Of a stretch of DNA of 40,230 nt, positions 24,000-32,838 are shown piece by piece. Each line of letters opens with the position of its first letter. The stretch's first letter is position 1. A model generated the notes under the pieces. The model saw nothing but the letters and a program-made list of their open reading frames with translations. It was not told the origin of the DNA and did no database searches. A program made the position numbers and the translations under genes. The stretch spans positions 1 through 40,230 of the forward strand of contig JAFYLU010000066.1 of the NCBI GenBank assembly GCA_017550025.1, read 5' to 3'. This DNA comes from Bacteroidales bacterium. GTDB lineage: Bacteria > Bacteroidota > Bacteroidia > Bacteroidales > UBA932.

Positions 24000-25547
24000 A
24001 TGCTTATAAACATTCACTGTGCCAAATGCATCGGTATCGATGCTGTACCTGTGACGGTCGAGATAGACATAGCCACAGGTATCGGAATACACCTTGTCGG
24101 GCTTGCTGACGCTGCGGTCAAGGAGAGTCTCTTGAGAACGATAACTTCCCTTCAGTCAATGGGATTCAGGATTCCTGGAAGAAAGATTGTGATCAATCTG
24201 GCTCCGGCTGACATGCACAAGAAAGGAAGCGGATACGATGTGCCGATAGCTTTGGGCATCATTGCCGCATCAGGGCAGCAGGACCTTCCGCTTTTAGACA
24301 GGTTCATTATAATGGGTGAGCTCGGTCTTGACGGGAGCATACGCGAAGTGCCTGGGGCCCTTCCGATTGCGGAGCTGGCAAGAAATTCGGGGCTTCAGGG
24401 GTGTATATTGCCGAAGATATCCGCTCTGGAAGCTACTGAATATGAAGGAATCGAGATTTATGGAGCCGACAACCTCAATGATGTGATCCGGATACTTTCA
24501 GGAGAGGAACCTTGCGACGACCTGATGGTCAGGAAGAATGCCGGCCGCAAGGCTTGCGGAAAAGAGATGAACAGCCATGAGATAATGGATTTTTCCGAAA
24601 TCATAGGTCAGGAGGGAGCCAAAAGAGGAATCGAGATTGCCGCAGCCGGAGGACATAATGTCATTTTGATCGGTCCTCCCGGATCCGGAAAGAGTTCCCT
24701 GGCCAAGGCAATGGCCGGAATTCTGCCGCCGATGACTACAGAAGAGGCACTCCAGACAAACAAGATATATTCTGTGGCCGGGAAAGGCAGTCCCACAGGG
24801 AGCATTCTCAAGCTGCGGCCCTTCCGCTCGCCTCATTACAGCGTTTCGACAGCCGCTCTGATAGGAGGAGGCTCGGACAATATCATGCCCGGAGAAATAT
24901 CTCTGGCACACAATGGAATACTTATGATTGACGAGTTCTGCGAAGCACCTAAAAAAGTCCTTGAAGCCCTCAGGGCACCTCTTGAAGACAGAAAGGTCAC
25001 AATATCACGTCTCAAATCGAAAGTTGAATATCCTGCTGACTTCACTCTCGTAGCAGCCACGAATCCCTGTCCCTGCGGATATTATGGGGAAGGAGACCGA
25101 TGTTCATGCACGCCGTCAAAGAGAATAGCTTATCTTTCAAAACTTTCCGGACCTATAATGGACCGTATAGACATACAGCTCTGGATGAGTCCCGTTGATC
25201 CGCGCAAGCTTGTGCACAGAAAAAAGGCAGAATCAAGCACAGAAGTCGCCGCAAGAGTTTTGAGAGCAAGAGAAATCCAGAAGAAACGCTTTGCAGAGGA
25301 GGGCATTTTCTGCAATTCCGCAATGACCAACAGACAGATAGAAAGACATTGCCCTTTATGCGATGAATGCAAGGTCCTGCTGGAACGCATAATTGAGCGG
25401 ATGGGACTTTCCGCCCGAGCCTGCACACGCATAATAAAGCTTGCACGCACGATTGCCGACCTTGCCGAAGCTCCTGACATCCTTCCCGAACATATTTCAG
25501 AAGCTGCCGGATATAGATTCCTCGACAAGCAGAATATCTTCGCGTAA
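24000..25547 (+). CDS. YifB/ComM-family Mg-chelatase-like AAA+ ATPase
   Basis: A 515-residue protein of usual family length. The N-terminal domain (about 1-170) has the Lon-protease-like fold with PADMHKKGSGYDVPIALGII. The AAA+ core has Walker A GPPGSGKSS (about 222-230) and Walker B ILMIDEFCE. A Cys-rich insert (CPCGYYGEGDRCSC, and CPLCDEC nearer the end) probably binds zinc. In naturally competent bacteria the ComM homologue drives branch migration of incoming DNA during recombination; whether that applies here is unknown. It precedes tsaE in the same direction with a 17-base gap. Confidence 0.9.
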   Translation: MLINIHCAKCIGIDAVPVTVEIDIATGIGIHLVGLADAAVKESLLRTITSLQSMGFRIPGRKIVINLAPADMHKKGSGYDVPIALGIIAASGQQDLPLLDRFIIMGELGLDGSIREVPGALPIAELARNSGLQGCILPKISALEATEYEGIEIYGADNLNDVIRILSGEEPCDDLMVRKNAGRKACGKEMNSHEIMDFSEIIGQEGAKRGIEIAAAGGHNVILIGPPGSGKSSLAKAMAGILPPMTTEEALQTNKIYSVAGKGSPTGSILKLRPFRSPHYSVSTAALIGGGSDNIMPGEISLAHNGILMIDEFCEAPKKVLEALRAPLEDRKVTISRLKSKVEYPADFTLVAATNPCPCGYYGEGDRCSCTPSKRIAYLSKLSGPIMDRIDIQLWMSPVDPRKLVHRKKAESSTEVAARVLRAREIQKKRFAEEGIFCNSAMTNRQIERHCPLCDECKVLLERIIERMGLSARACTRIIKLARTIADLAEAPDILPEHISEAAGYRFLDKQNIFA

Positions 25548-25552
25548 AATGT

Positions 25553-25560
25553 TATCTTTG
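25553..25560 (+). promoter_or_regulatory. -7 promoter element directly before tsaE
   Basis: TATCTTTG is an exact -7 match ending 4 bases before the tsaE ATG. A transcript from here would be leaderless or nearly so. Confidence 0.45.
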
Positions 25561-25564
25561 CAGC

Positions 25565-25987
25565 ATGAAACATCAAATCATCATAAAAGGACTTGAGGAT
25601 CTGGAAAGGGCTGCAGCAGAATTCCTTGAAAAGATCGGGGATAATACTCTGGTTGCATTCTTTGCACCTATGGGATCGGGCAAGACAACATTTACGACCG
25701 CCATCTGCAAGGTACTGGGCGTGACTGACCCAGTCGGTTCCCCTACATTTGCAATCGTCAACGAATATATGCGCGCTGACGGGGACCCTATGTATCACTT
25801 CGACTTCTACAGGATCAACAAATTGTCAGAAGCTGTCGAAATCGGTCTGTACGACTATCTCGACAGCGGATGTCTGTGTCTGATGGAATGGCCGGAGAAT
25901 ATCGAGGAACTCCTTCCGGAAGAAACATTGAAGGTAAGCATAACCGTCAATCCGGACCAGTCCAGGACCATCTCCTGGGAGGCATAA
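25565..25987 (+). CDS. tsaE: tRNA threonylcarbamoyladenosine biosynthesis ATPase TsaE
   Basis: A 140-residue P-loop ATPase that works with TsaB and TsaD in making the t6A modification of tRNAs reading ANN codons. The Walker A loop MGSGKTTF follows the NTLVAFFAP strand at about residues 29-43. The conserved DPVGSPTFAIVNEY segment, the YHFDFYR strand and the LMEWPENI motif near residue 105 are all present. Length is typical. It ends 5 bases before the convergent stop of the next lipoprotein gene. Confidence 0.95.
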   Translation: MKHQIIIKGLEDLERAAAEFLEKIGDNTLVAFFAPMGSGKTTFTTAICKVLGVTDPVGSPTFAIVNEYMRADGDPMYHFDFYRINKLSEAVEIGLYDYLDSGCLCLMEWPENIEELLPEETLKVSITVNPDQSRTISWEA

Positions 25988-25992
25988 CATCA

Positions 25993-27195
25993 TCATTCCC
26001 CGACAACTACAGAAGATATGAATCCGTTGACATTCAATGTGTCAACGATTCCGTCTTTCCACAGTATCGGCTTTCCTCCCGTCTTGGATGATAGCCCGGC
26101 ATGAAGGATGCCTCCTACCATTGCGAAAGAAGAACTTCCCATAGCCACATACCCCGGACCGGCCTGATATGATTCTCCGTTCCGGTAGATGAAGCCTTCG
26201 TCAGTAGAGGAGGCCGGATTGAGCATACAGCAAGCACCTCCCCCGTCCGCATTCAGAGAAGATACGGTCATGCCATCCGGAAAGAGATGGAACTCCGACG
26301 GACTTTTCCATAAAATGCTGGTAAGAGGTCTGCCTGCGGACGCGCAGATTCCTTCTATCATAAGGCTGGCAGACGAGATGGCTATCCGACAAGTCTTCAT
26401 GCTCATGCCTGCCGGAATATCAAGCATTTCCAGCTTGCTGTCAGTGACCAGAACCGGTGCCCTCACTCCTGTCATATCTGCGACATAACAGACTTCCCTC
26501 TTGTAAGAGACCATATCCCTGACCTTTCTGACATCCTCTCTCAAGGCCTCCTGCGACACAACGCCATTCCTGACCAGATAATACCTCTCGACCGTATCCC
26601 TTGATGAAACTATGGGCTCGCTGAAGGCAAAACATCTGTCCTTACCATCAGCCTGAAGACGGCCGAAAGTCCTGCCGGAAGACCTTTCAACGATGATTTC
26701 TCCATTCCTCCTGTAAGAAAAGCCCTGGCCTGAACGAGGCTCGCCCAAAGTATATACGCCAGAGCTGTCAACAATCATCCCGCATATAATCTCTCTCCCA
26801 GCATACCTGAAAATCTCCTTTCCGTCCTTTTTGACAATGGTTTCCGCCTCTGTCGAATAATCGCTATACACATGGCCTCCTATCATCCTGTGCATGTCAG
26901 GATCGGAACTCATCTGGTATTCGTCACCTACGGGTATCTTCATGACAGGAATCCTGTCGGCAAAGACTACAAGGGAACACTTGACACTCCCTTTCTCATC
27001 ATCCACCCTCCAGTCATATCCCTTGCGGAAATCCATAGCCGTCACATAGCATACGGCCCGGTCCTGACCCTTGTCTCCTGAATTGAATTCAGGGTTGATC
27101 CAAGCTCCTCCCTCAGTGTTTCTTGAAGGCCCGTCAATCTCCGACAGACCGCACGAGACTGCAGCAAGCAGCACTACAAACATCTTCCACCTCAT
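25993..27195 (-). CDS. lipoprotein of unknown function, repetitive beta structure
   Basis: A 400-residue predicted lipoprotein (short signal, lipobox AVSC with Cys15). The rest is beta-rich with recurring short units, each a hydrophobic strand followed by a charged turn such as RRNGE, YRNGE or LWKDG, often near GVYTLG or GFIY segments. This pattern suggests a beta-propeller or repeated-hairpin fold. I recognise no family or catalytic residues. It lies between convergent tsaE (5-base gap) and co-oriented ispE, with about 120 bases before it, so it is probably its own unit. Confidence 0.72.
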   Translation of the reverse strand: MRWKMFVVLLAAVSCGLSEIDGPSRNTEGGAWINPEFNSGDKGQDRAVCYVTAMDFRKGYDWRVDDEKGSVKCSLVVFADRIPVMKIPVGDEYQMSSDPDMHRMIGGHVYSDYSTEAETIVKKDGKEIFRYAGREIICGMIVDSSGVYTLGEPRSGQGFSYRRNGEIIVERSSGRTFGRLQADGKDRCFAFSEPIVSSRDTVERYYLVRNGVVSQEALREDVRKVRDMVSYKREVCYVADMTGVRAPVLVTDSKLEMLDIPAGMSMKTCRIAISSASLMIEGICASAGRPLTSILWKSPSEFHLFPDGMTVSSLNADGGGACCMLNPASSTDEGFIYRNGESYQAGPGYVAMGSSSFAMVGGILHAGLSSKTGGKPILWKDGIVDTLNVNGFISSVVVGE

Positions 27196-27319
27196 ATCCC
27201 TTTTTTTGAAGCAAAGGAATATAAAAACGCCGGGATGTGGTAATCCGTTCGTCCCACATTCCGACGCTTAATCACATTTTTCTCTTTTTTTAAAAGATGT
27301 AACTTTTCTTATGATGTCC

Positions 27320-28234
27320 TCAACGGGAATACAATGCAAACAATGCAGAACCCGAACCGGACATCGCCGCATAGACGGCTCCGCAGTCATACAGTGACTT
27401 CTTGATGGCCGCCAGTTCCGGATACTTTGCAAAGACCGTCTCCTCAAAGTCATTTACCAGAAGACCGTCCCAGTCCTCTACAGGTCTGGCAAGCACCTCG
27501 CGCAAAGGCAATTCAGGAAGACGAGGTCTGATTCCTCCATATGCATCCTTCGTCGAAACAGATATTCCAGCCGGAGTTATCACCTGCAGGTCATATTTCT
27601 GGATGACATCCAGAGGATACTCCGTCAGGATTTCTCCTCTGCCCTCGCCTATCATCGGCCTGTTATAGATGAAGAAGGCACAATCGCTTCCAAGACGGGA
27701 AGCATAGGAAGCCAGCTGGTCTTCTGACAGATTGAGTCCGCATATCTCATTGAGCATCTTCAAGGCAAAGGCAGCGTCTGCCGAACCGCCTCCAAGACCG
27801 GCACCGACCGGAGATGTCTTCTCAAGGAAGATCTTCACAGGAGGCATGGTAAAATCCTCGGCAAGAATACCGTATGCCCTTGCTGTCAGGTCCTTCAATG
27901 GATCCCAATCAACACCCTCCGCACGCGCGATGGTGATCATCAGTCTGCCGTCCTCTGACATGGCCTGTACTATCTTCGGATATTCAGAATCTTCTGTTTC
28001 CACACCAAAGACCCCCTCGGGCTTGAATGAACCTTGCGATGGGGCTATCTGCTGGCCATATTTCGCAAACAAGGCAGCAGAAGTACGACTGTAATCATCT
28101 CCAGCCACTATTTCGAGCGTATCACTTATACTGAAATATGGCACGAAGAGAGTTTCAAGGTCATGAAATCCGTCCTCTCTTTTGCGAAGGACGTTCAGAC
28201 CGAGATTGATCTTGACATTGGGATTCGTTATCAT
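27320..28234 (-). CDS. ispE: 4-diphosphocytidyl-2-C-methyl-D-erythritol kinase
   Basis: GHMP kinase of the non-mevalonate isoprenoid pathway, phosphorylating CDP-methylerythritol. The 304-residue protein has the substrate strand PNVKINLGLNVLRKREDGFHD at the N-terminus, the ATP-binding GHMP loop PVGAGLGGGSADAAF (about 141-155), the LGSDCAFFI motif, and the C-terminal MSGSGSALFAL loop. It starts 2 bases after the sufD stop, so it is probably the last gene of the suf operon. Two later enzymes of the same pathway, IspG and IspH, need Fe-S clusters, which may explain the linkage. Confidence 0.94.
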   Translation of the reverse strand: MITNPNVKINLGLNVLRKREDGFHDLETLFVPYFSISDTLEIVAGDDYSRTSAALFAKYGQQIAPSQGSFKPEGVFGVETEDSEYPKIVQAMSEDGRLMITIARAEGVDWDPLKDLTARAYGILAEDFTMPPVKIFLEKTSPVGAGLGGGSADAAFALKMLNEICGLNLSEDQLASYASRLGSDCAFFIYNRPMIGEGRGEILTEYPLDVIQKYDLQVITPAGISVSTKDAYGGIRPRLPELPLREVLARPVEDWDGLLVNDFEETVFAKYPELAAIKKSLYDCGAVYAAMSGSGSALFALYSR

Positions 28235-28236
28235 AT

Positions 28237-28863
28237 TCAGTCGGCTCTGACTATTTCTCTGATTGCAGATTCTAATTTCGCAGCTATCTCCTCCCTCCGG
28301 GCGTCCTCCGGAATATTTTCCAGTACAGGTGAAATGAAGGATATCATCTGAAGTACCTTTGCATCCTCAAGGCTGATGCCACGCGAACGCATATAGAACT
28401 GCTCCTCCTCATTCAAGCGGCCGATTGTGGCACCATGCGAACACTTCACATCATCAGCATATATCTCCAGCTGCGGCTTTGTGTCTACCTTTGCCCCATC
28501 AGAGAGAAGCAGATTATGGTTTTCCTGATACGCCTCAGTCCTCTGCGCATCCGGCGCAACGATTATCTTTCCATAAAAGTCAACGCGTGAATCTCCGCCG
28601 GCAATTCCCTTGAAGAGCTGGCGGGAATTGCAATGCGGCACCTTATGGAACATATCCACAGCCATTCTCACTCTTTCATTACCACCGCACACATAAGCAC
28701 CATAGAGGTTGGCCTCCGCCCCCTCTCCGAGAAGATGTACATCCAGTTTCACATCACAGCTTACCCCCGGAAACACAAGAAGCACCATGTCGGTCCTCTG
28801 ACCTGACTGCACCTCTATTGTCCTGGAAAGCTGTCCTTCCGAAACGATTATAACTTCAGTCAT
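28237..28863 (-). CDS. sufD: SufD, half-length form
   Basis: Scaffold component of the SufBCD Fe-S cluster assembly complex. The product has only 208 residues, against about 400-450 for most SufD proteins, and corresponds to the C-terminal beta-helix and interaction region. Conserved parts are present: the VDFYGKIIVAPDAQRTEAYQ strand, KPQLEIYADDVKCSHGATIG (with the Cys-Ser-His site), LNEEEQFYMRSRGIS, and the ending helices. The N-terminal helical domain and part of the helix are absent. The start follows the sufC stop by 11 bases and there is no room or frame for a longer form, so this is a real short gene and not a truncation in the middle of an ORF. Confidence 0.85.
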   Translation of the reverse strand: MTEVIIVSEGQLSRTIEVQSGQRTDMVLLVFPGVSCDVKLDVHLLGEGAEANLYGAYVCGGNERVRMAVDMFHKVPHCNSRQLFKGIAGGDSRVDFYGKIIVAPDAQRTEAYQENHNLLLSDGAKVDTKPQLEIYADDVKCSHGATIGRLNEEEQFYMRSRGISLEDAKVLQMISFISPVLENIPEDARREEIAAKLESAIREIVRAD

Positions 28864-28874
28864 ATGCAGACCTC

Positions 28875-29624
28875 CTACAGATTATCGTAACCCTTCTCTT
28901 CAATCTCGGCAACAAGTTCTCTGCCGGCAGTCTTCACAATCTTTCCATCCTTGAGCACATGCACCACATCAGGCACGATATAATCAAGAAGTCTCTGATA
29001 ATGAGTAATTACGATAGCTGCCTTTTCAGGGGTATGGAGAGCATTCACTCCATTCGCCACGATACGGAGTGCGTCGACATCAAGTCCGCTGTCTGTCTCG
29101 TCAAGGATTGCAAGAGTAGGATCGAGCATCGCCATCTGGAAGATCTCATTACGCTTCTTTTCTCCTCCTGAAAATCCCACATTGACTTCTCTCTTGGCGA
29201 ACTCCGGCTTCATCTGCACGAATGCCATCTTCTCCCTCATGAGCTTGAGGAAATCCCCAGCCTTGAGAGGCTCCATTCCCTTGCCTGCACGATGTGCATT
29301 GACAGCTGTCTTCATGAAGTTGGTTATCGTAACTCCCGGTATCTCGACTGGATACTGGAAAGAGAGGAAGATTCCCGCCCATGCACGCTCCTCCGGTGAC
29401 ATGGCGAGAAGATCCTGACCAAGGAACTCGATGGTTCCGGCTGTCACAGTAAACTGCGGCTTGCCGGCCAGCACTGCAGAAAGCGTACTCTTTCCTGCAC
29501 CGTTAGGGCCCATCACCGCATGGATCTCACCCTTACGGATAGTAAGATCGACACCCTTCAGGATTTCCTTGTCCTCAACCGAGGCCCTCAGGCCTTCTAT
29601 CTTCAGTAATATATCATTTGCCAT
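28875..29624 (-). CDS. sufC: SufC, Fe-S assembly ABC-type ATPase
   Basis: Cytoplasmic ATPase that binds SufB and SufD and drives cluster assembly. Walker A is GPNGAGKST, the signature is [10 protein letters not shown], and Walker B is [12 protein letters not shown], followed by the His loop in [10 protein letters not shown]; this set is characteristic of SufC. I choose the ATG at 29624 (249 residues, [12 protein letters not shown]), which matches the usual SufC start; an upstream ATG at 29645 would add 7 Lys/Asn-rich residues. It sits between pnuC and sufD in one operon. Confidence 0.95.
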   Translation of the reverse strand: MANDILLKIEGLRASVEDKEILKGVDLTIRKGEIHAVMGPNGAGKSTLSAVLAGKPQFTVTAGTIEFLGQDLLAMSPEERAWAGIFLSFQYPVEIPGVTITNFMKTAVNAHRAGKGMEPLKAGDFLKLMREKMAFVQMKPEFAKREVNVGFSGGEKKRNEIFQMAMLDPTLAILDETDSGLDVDALRIVANGVNALHTPEKAAIVITHYQRLLDYIVPDVVHVLKDGKIVKTAGRELVAEIEEKGYDNL

Positions 29625-29656
29625 ATGCTGTTTGTTTTTCTTCAATATTTGTTAAA

Positions 29657-30337
29657 TCATGCATTCTTCCTGTACAGTCTGTACCATGAGAAGAGAGACC
29701 ACACTCCGTTTATCAGATAAAGGCAGCTGACTATCGGCATGAATACCAGACCGGCCTTCAGATAAAGAGTCAGATTAGCGATATTCACAAAAAGCCACGC
29801 TATCCAGCAGTCCCATTTCTTCAATGCCGACAATGTCTGGGCTGTAAGTATCAGAACCGTAACGCAACAGTCCAGGTATGGAAGAGGGTTTGCAGGGAAA
29901 TAGCCGACAAACCATCTGGTTCCCATCATGCTCATCAGCCAGCCCCAGACAAACGCCAGGACAAGCACGAGAGCCACGATCATCCCCCTCTGCGGCCAGT
30001 TCAACATCGACACCTTCAGTTCGCCTGCCTTCTCTGCACTTTCCTCATTCTTTTTCGGATGACTCCAGCGATATTGTCCCAGTATGTTGATACCCAGGGA
30101 TATCGGCTGCAGCAGGAGATTCGCATATAGATTCTTCTGCCAGAATATGAAGAACAGCAAAGCCGTATACATATAACCGACATAAAAATTGGTCTTGCTG
30201 TTTCTTCCGGCCAGAAAGACTGTCGTAAGACCGAATACCGCCGACAAAAGGTCTATCAGCAGCACCGGTTTCCCGCCCATCTCAAATAATATGATATTCA
30301 GAAATTCCATTTGCATTCCCATCTTCAGGATCCACAA
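29657..30337 (-). CDS. pnuC: PnuC-family nicotinamide riboside transporter
   Basis: Inner-membrane facilitator for vitamin B3-type substrates. The 226-residue protein has about seven hydrophobic helices and the family motifs: the QPISLGINILGQYRWSH segment after NLYANLLL (about 73-96), the LPYLDCCVTVLILTAQTLSALKKWDCW segment, and the final WLFVNIANLTLYLKAGL. Several Met codons at 30337-30310 are possible starts. It lies 5 bases after sufB and 11 bases or more before sufC, an unusual place for pnuC. The usual linkage of this family is to NAD or thiamine genes; a thiamine (PnuT) or riboflavin (PnuX) substrate cannot be excluded. Confidence 0.85.
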   Translation of the reverse strand: MWILKMGMQMEFLNIILFEMGGKPVLLIDLLSAVFGLTTVFLAGRNSKTNFYVGYMYTALLFFIFWQKNLYANLLLQPISLGINILGQYRWSHPKKNEESAEKAGELKVSMLNWPQRGMIVALVLVLAFVWGWLMSMMGTRWFVGYFPANPLPYLDCCVTVLILTAQTLSALKKWDCWIAWLFVNIANLTLYLKAGLVFMPIVSCLYLINGVWSLFSWYRLYRKNA

Positions 30338-30342
30338 CCATA

Positions 30343-31782
30343 CTAACCGACCGATCCTTCAAGAGACACCTGGAGAAGCTTCTGGGCCTCTACGGCAAAC
30401 TCCATAGGAAGCTTGGAAAGTACCTCACGGGCATATCCGTTCACTATCAGTCCCACCGCCTCTTCCGGACCTATTCCTCTCTGGTTGCAGTAGAACAGCT
30501 GGTCCTCACTGATCTTCGATGTAGTCGCCTCATGCTCCACAACCGCTGTCTTGTTTGCATTCTCAATATATGGGAATGTGTGTGCTCCGCACTTGTCGCC
30601 TATCAGAAGGCTGTCGCACTGCGAGAAATTTCGTGCATTGTCCGCCCCCGGAAGCATCTTTACAAGACCACGGTAGCTGTTCTGGCTGCGACCTGCAGAT
30701 ATACCCTTGCTGACGATGCGGCTGCGTGTATTGCGGCCGATATGTATCATCTTCGTTCCTGTGTCAGCCTGCTGGAAATTATTTGTCACAGCGACAGAAT
30801 AGAATTCCGACGAGGAATTATCTCCTTTGAGAATGGTCGAAGGATATTTCCATGTGATTGCGGAACCTGTCTCCACCTGCGTCCAAGAAAGATGACTTCC
30901 GGAGCCCTTGCAGATACCTCTCTTTGTCACGAAATTGAAGATTCCTCCCTTACCCTGCGCATCTCCCGGATACCAGTTCTGGACTGTCGAATACTTCACC
31001 TCCGCATCCTTCTCCACAATGATCTCCACCACAGCCGCATGAAGCTGGTTCTCGTCACGCATAGGAGCCGTACATCCCTCCATATAGCTTACATATGAGC
31101 CTTCATCAGCCACAATGAGAGTTCTTTCGAACTGGCCGGTTCCGGCCGCATTGATTCGGAAATAGCTGGAAAGCTCCATAGGACAGCGCACGCCCTTCGG
31201 AATATACACAAACGAGCCGTCACTGAATACAGCCGAATTCAATGCGGAATAGAAATTATCTCCCACAGGCACCACGGAAGCCAGGTACTTGCGTATCAGA
31301 TCCGGATGCTCGCGTACAGCTTCAGAGAAGGAACAGAATATTATTCCTTTTTCTGCCAAAGCGGAACGGAAGGTTGTAGTCACAGATACGGAATCGAAAA
31401 CGGCATCCACCGCAACTCCGGCAAGAGCCGCACGCTCATGAAGCGGAATTCCGAGCTTGTCGAATGTCTTCTCCAGCTCCGGATCGATTTCCTTCGGACG
31501 GTCCTCATCCTTCTTTGGTGCCGCATAATAGATTATATCCTGAAAATCGATTTCAGGGATGTCAAGATGCGCCCATGTAGGGATTGTCATCTTCTGCCAG
31601 CGACGAAAAGCCTCCAGACGGAATTCCAGCATCCATTCCGGTTCCTGCTTCTTCGCCGAAATCAGGCGTATTATATCTTCATTGAGACCTTTAGGTATGA
31701 ATTCCTGCTCGACATTCGTCACGAAGCCATGTTCATACTCCTTGTCTGCAATGCTGTCCAATATTTCTTTGTCCTTGCTCAT
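30343..31782 (-). CDS. sufB: SufB, Fe-S cluster scaffold
   Basis: A 479-residue scaffold that builds the nascent Fe-S cluster with SufC and SufD. Motifs include the N-terminal [19 protein letters not shown], the [21 protein letters not shown] segment, TVQNWYPGD with [13 protein letters not shown], the [17 protein letters not shown] helix edge, and the terminal [20 protein letters not shown]. Length is typical. First gene of the operon sufB-pnuC-sufC-sufD-ispE. No sufS, sufE or sufU gene follows, so the cysteine desulfurase is elsewhere. Confidence 0.96.
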   Translation of the reverse strand: MSKDKEILDSIADKEYEHGFVTNVEQEFIPKGLNEDIIRLISAKKQEPEWMLEFRLEAFRRWQKMTIPTWAHLDIPEIDFQDIIYYAAPKKDEDRPKEIDPELEKTFDKLGIPLHERAALAGVAVDAVFDSVSVTTTFRSALAEKGIIFCSFSEAVREHPDLIRKYLASVVPVGDNFYSALNSAVFSDGSFVYIPKGVRCPMELSSYFRINAAGTGQFERTLIVADEGSYVSYMEGCTAPMRDENQLHAAVVEIIVEKDAEVKYSTVQNWYPGDAQGKGGIFNFVTKRGICKGSGSHLSWTQVETGSAITWKYPSTILKGDNSSSEFYSVAVTNNFQQADTGTKMIHIGRNTRSRIVSKGISAGRSQNSYRGLVKMLPGADNARNFSQCDSLLIGDKCGAHTFPYIENANKTAVVEHEATTSKISEDQLFYCNQRGIGPEEAVGLIVNGYAREVLSKLPMEFAVEAQKLLQVSLEGSVG

Positions 31783-31847
31783 AGTCCTGATATAGATCCT
31801 TCATTTCATCCAGGATTGCGATGAAAAAACCGCTATCCTGCAATGCG

Positions 31848-31863
31848 CAGGCCAAATGGCCTG
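31848..31863. promoter_or_regulatory. perfect palindrome at the start of the suf transcript, possible operator
   Basis: CAGGCCAAATGGCCTG has perfect 7-base arms around a 2-base centre. It starts 7 bases downstream (minus-strand sense) of the suf -7 element, at about +1 to +16. This is where a repressor could block transcription. No known iron or Fe-S regulator motif is recognised. Confidence 0.45.
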
Positions 31864-31869
31864 AACATG

Positions 31870-31877
31870 CAAAGATA
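31870..31877 (-). promoter_or_regulatory. -7 promoter element for the suf operon
   Basis: On the minus strand this reads TATCTTTG, an exact consensus match, about 88 bases before the sufB ATG. Confidence 0.55.
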
Positions 31878-31903
31878 GCAGTTTTTATTGATTGTCTGCA
31901 GTA

Positions 31904-32758
31904 TCAGAGGGTGAAAACCACAGGAACGGACAGCCTCACATTCTTTTTCTCTCCGTTCTGTTCTCCAGGAGTCCATACCGGAGATTTGCTGACAGCCTCA
32001 ACTGCACGCTCATTCAATACCGGGTCAGATCCGAAAACGGCATGAATATCTGACAAAGTGCCGTCCTTGAGTACCGTGAATTCAACAACGACGGTCTTGT
32101 CCATACGGTTTGCCCTGTCTGCAACAGGATAGCTTACCTGAGAATTCACCCAAAGCGCGAAGTCATCAATTCCTCCACCCTGAAACTTTGGAGCGATAAG
32201 ACCTGCCTTTCTCACGAGCATCATGTTGCGCTCCTCCCAGATGAGCTCAAGTTCCTTGAGAAAATCTTCCTGACGTCTCCTCAAGTCCACCTGCGGATAT
32301 CCAGGTTTTGATGACTTGACCACGCCTGCAAGTTCTCTTGTATCCGATATGCGGGAGATGAGTTTTCCGTTGCGATATTTGCCCACATGCATGGTTCCGT
32401 TTGAACGATAGAGAGTATCCACGCCATGATATAGGCCGTTCTTGTAGCCTCCGGATATGACGATTCCGTTATCTCTGTATGTACTTCCCTGTCCGGTAGC
32501 CTTTCCCTTCTTGAATTCGCCCCAATAGACTTCTCCGTTAGGTCTGTAGCACACGCACTTTCCGTCAGGCTTGGCCTTTCGGAAAGTTCCGATCACAAGT
32601 CCTTGCTCATAAGAATACAACATGCCCTCTCCTGAAGGCCATTCTCCTTCAAAACGATAGTCGTCACGCTGAACGACCCTGTATTCCTGCGCCGAAAGCG
32701 ACATTGACGACAGCATCGCCACCGCCAAAGTTAACAATGTGCATACATTCAGTTTCAT
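31904..32758 (-). CDS. MORN-repeat protein with C-terminal TonB domain
   Basis: A 284-residue exported protein: a signal peptide (cleavage near residue 23), four or five MORN repeats (about 35-135, such as GEFKKGKATGQGSTYRDNG), a charged helical linker (about 150-185), and a TonB C-terminal domain (about 200-284, KTVVVEFTVLKDGTLSDIHA, ending in VPVVFTL). TonB domains contact TonB-dependent receptors such as SusC, but there is no inner-membrane anchor beyond the cleaved signal and no Pro-rich spacer, so energy transduction by this protein alone is doubtful. It lies between the suf operon and hppA, behind the terminator at 32788-32825. Confidence 0.83.
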   Translation of the reverse strand: MKLNVCTLLTLAVAMLSSMSLSAQEYRVVQRDDYRFEGEWPSGEGMLYSYEQGLVIGTFRKAKPDGKCVCYRPNGEVYWGEFKKGKATGQGSTYRDNGIVISGGYKNGLYHGVDTLYRSNGTMHVGKYRNGKLISRISDTRELAGVVKSSKPGYPQVDLRRRQEDFLKELELIWEERNMMLVRKAGLIAPKFQGGGIDDFALWVNSQVSYPVADRANRMDKTVVVEFTVLKDGTLSDIHAVFGSDPVLNERAVEAVSKSPVWTPGEQNGEKKNVRLSVPVVFTL

Positions 32759-32787
32759 GACAATGAAATTTAGTCCTCCAATATACG

Positions 32788-32826
32788 AAAAAATCAGGAA
32801 AACCGACCGGCTTCCCTGATTTTTTT
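32788..32826. terminator. bidirectional terminator between hppA and the MORN-TonB gene
   Basis: Arms AAAAAATCAGG (32788-32798) and CCTGATTTTTT (32815-32825) form a perfect 11-bp stem with T runs on both strands, placed 13 bases after the hppA stop. Confidence 0.85.
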
Positions 32827-32838
32827 GTTGTCTGTAGT

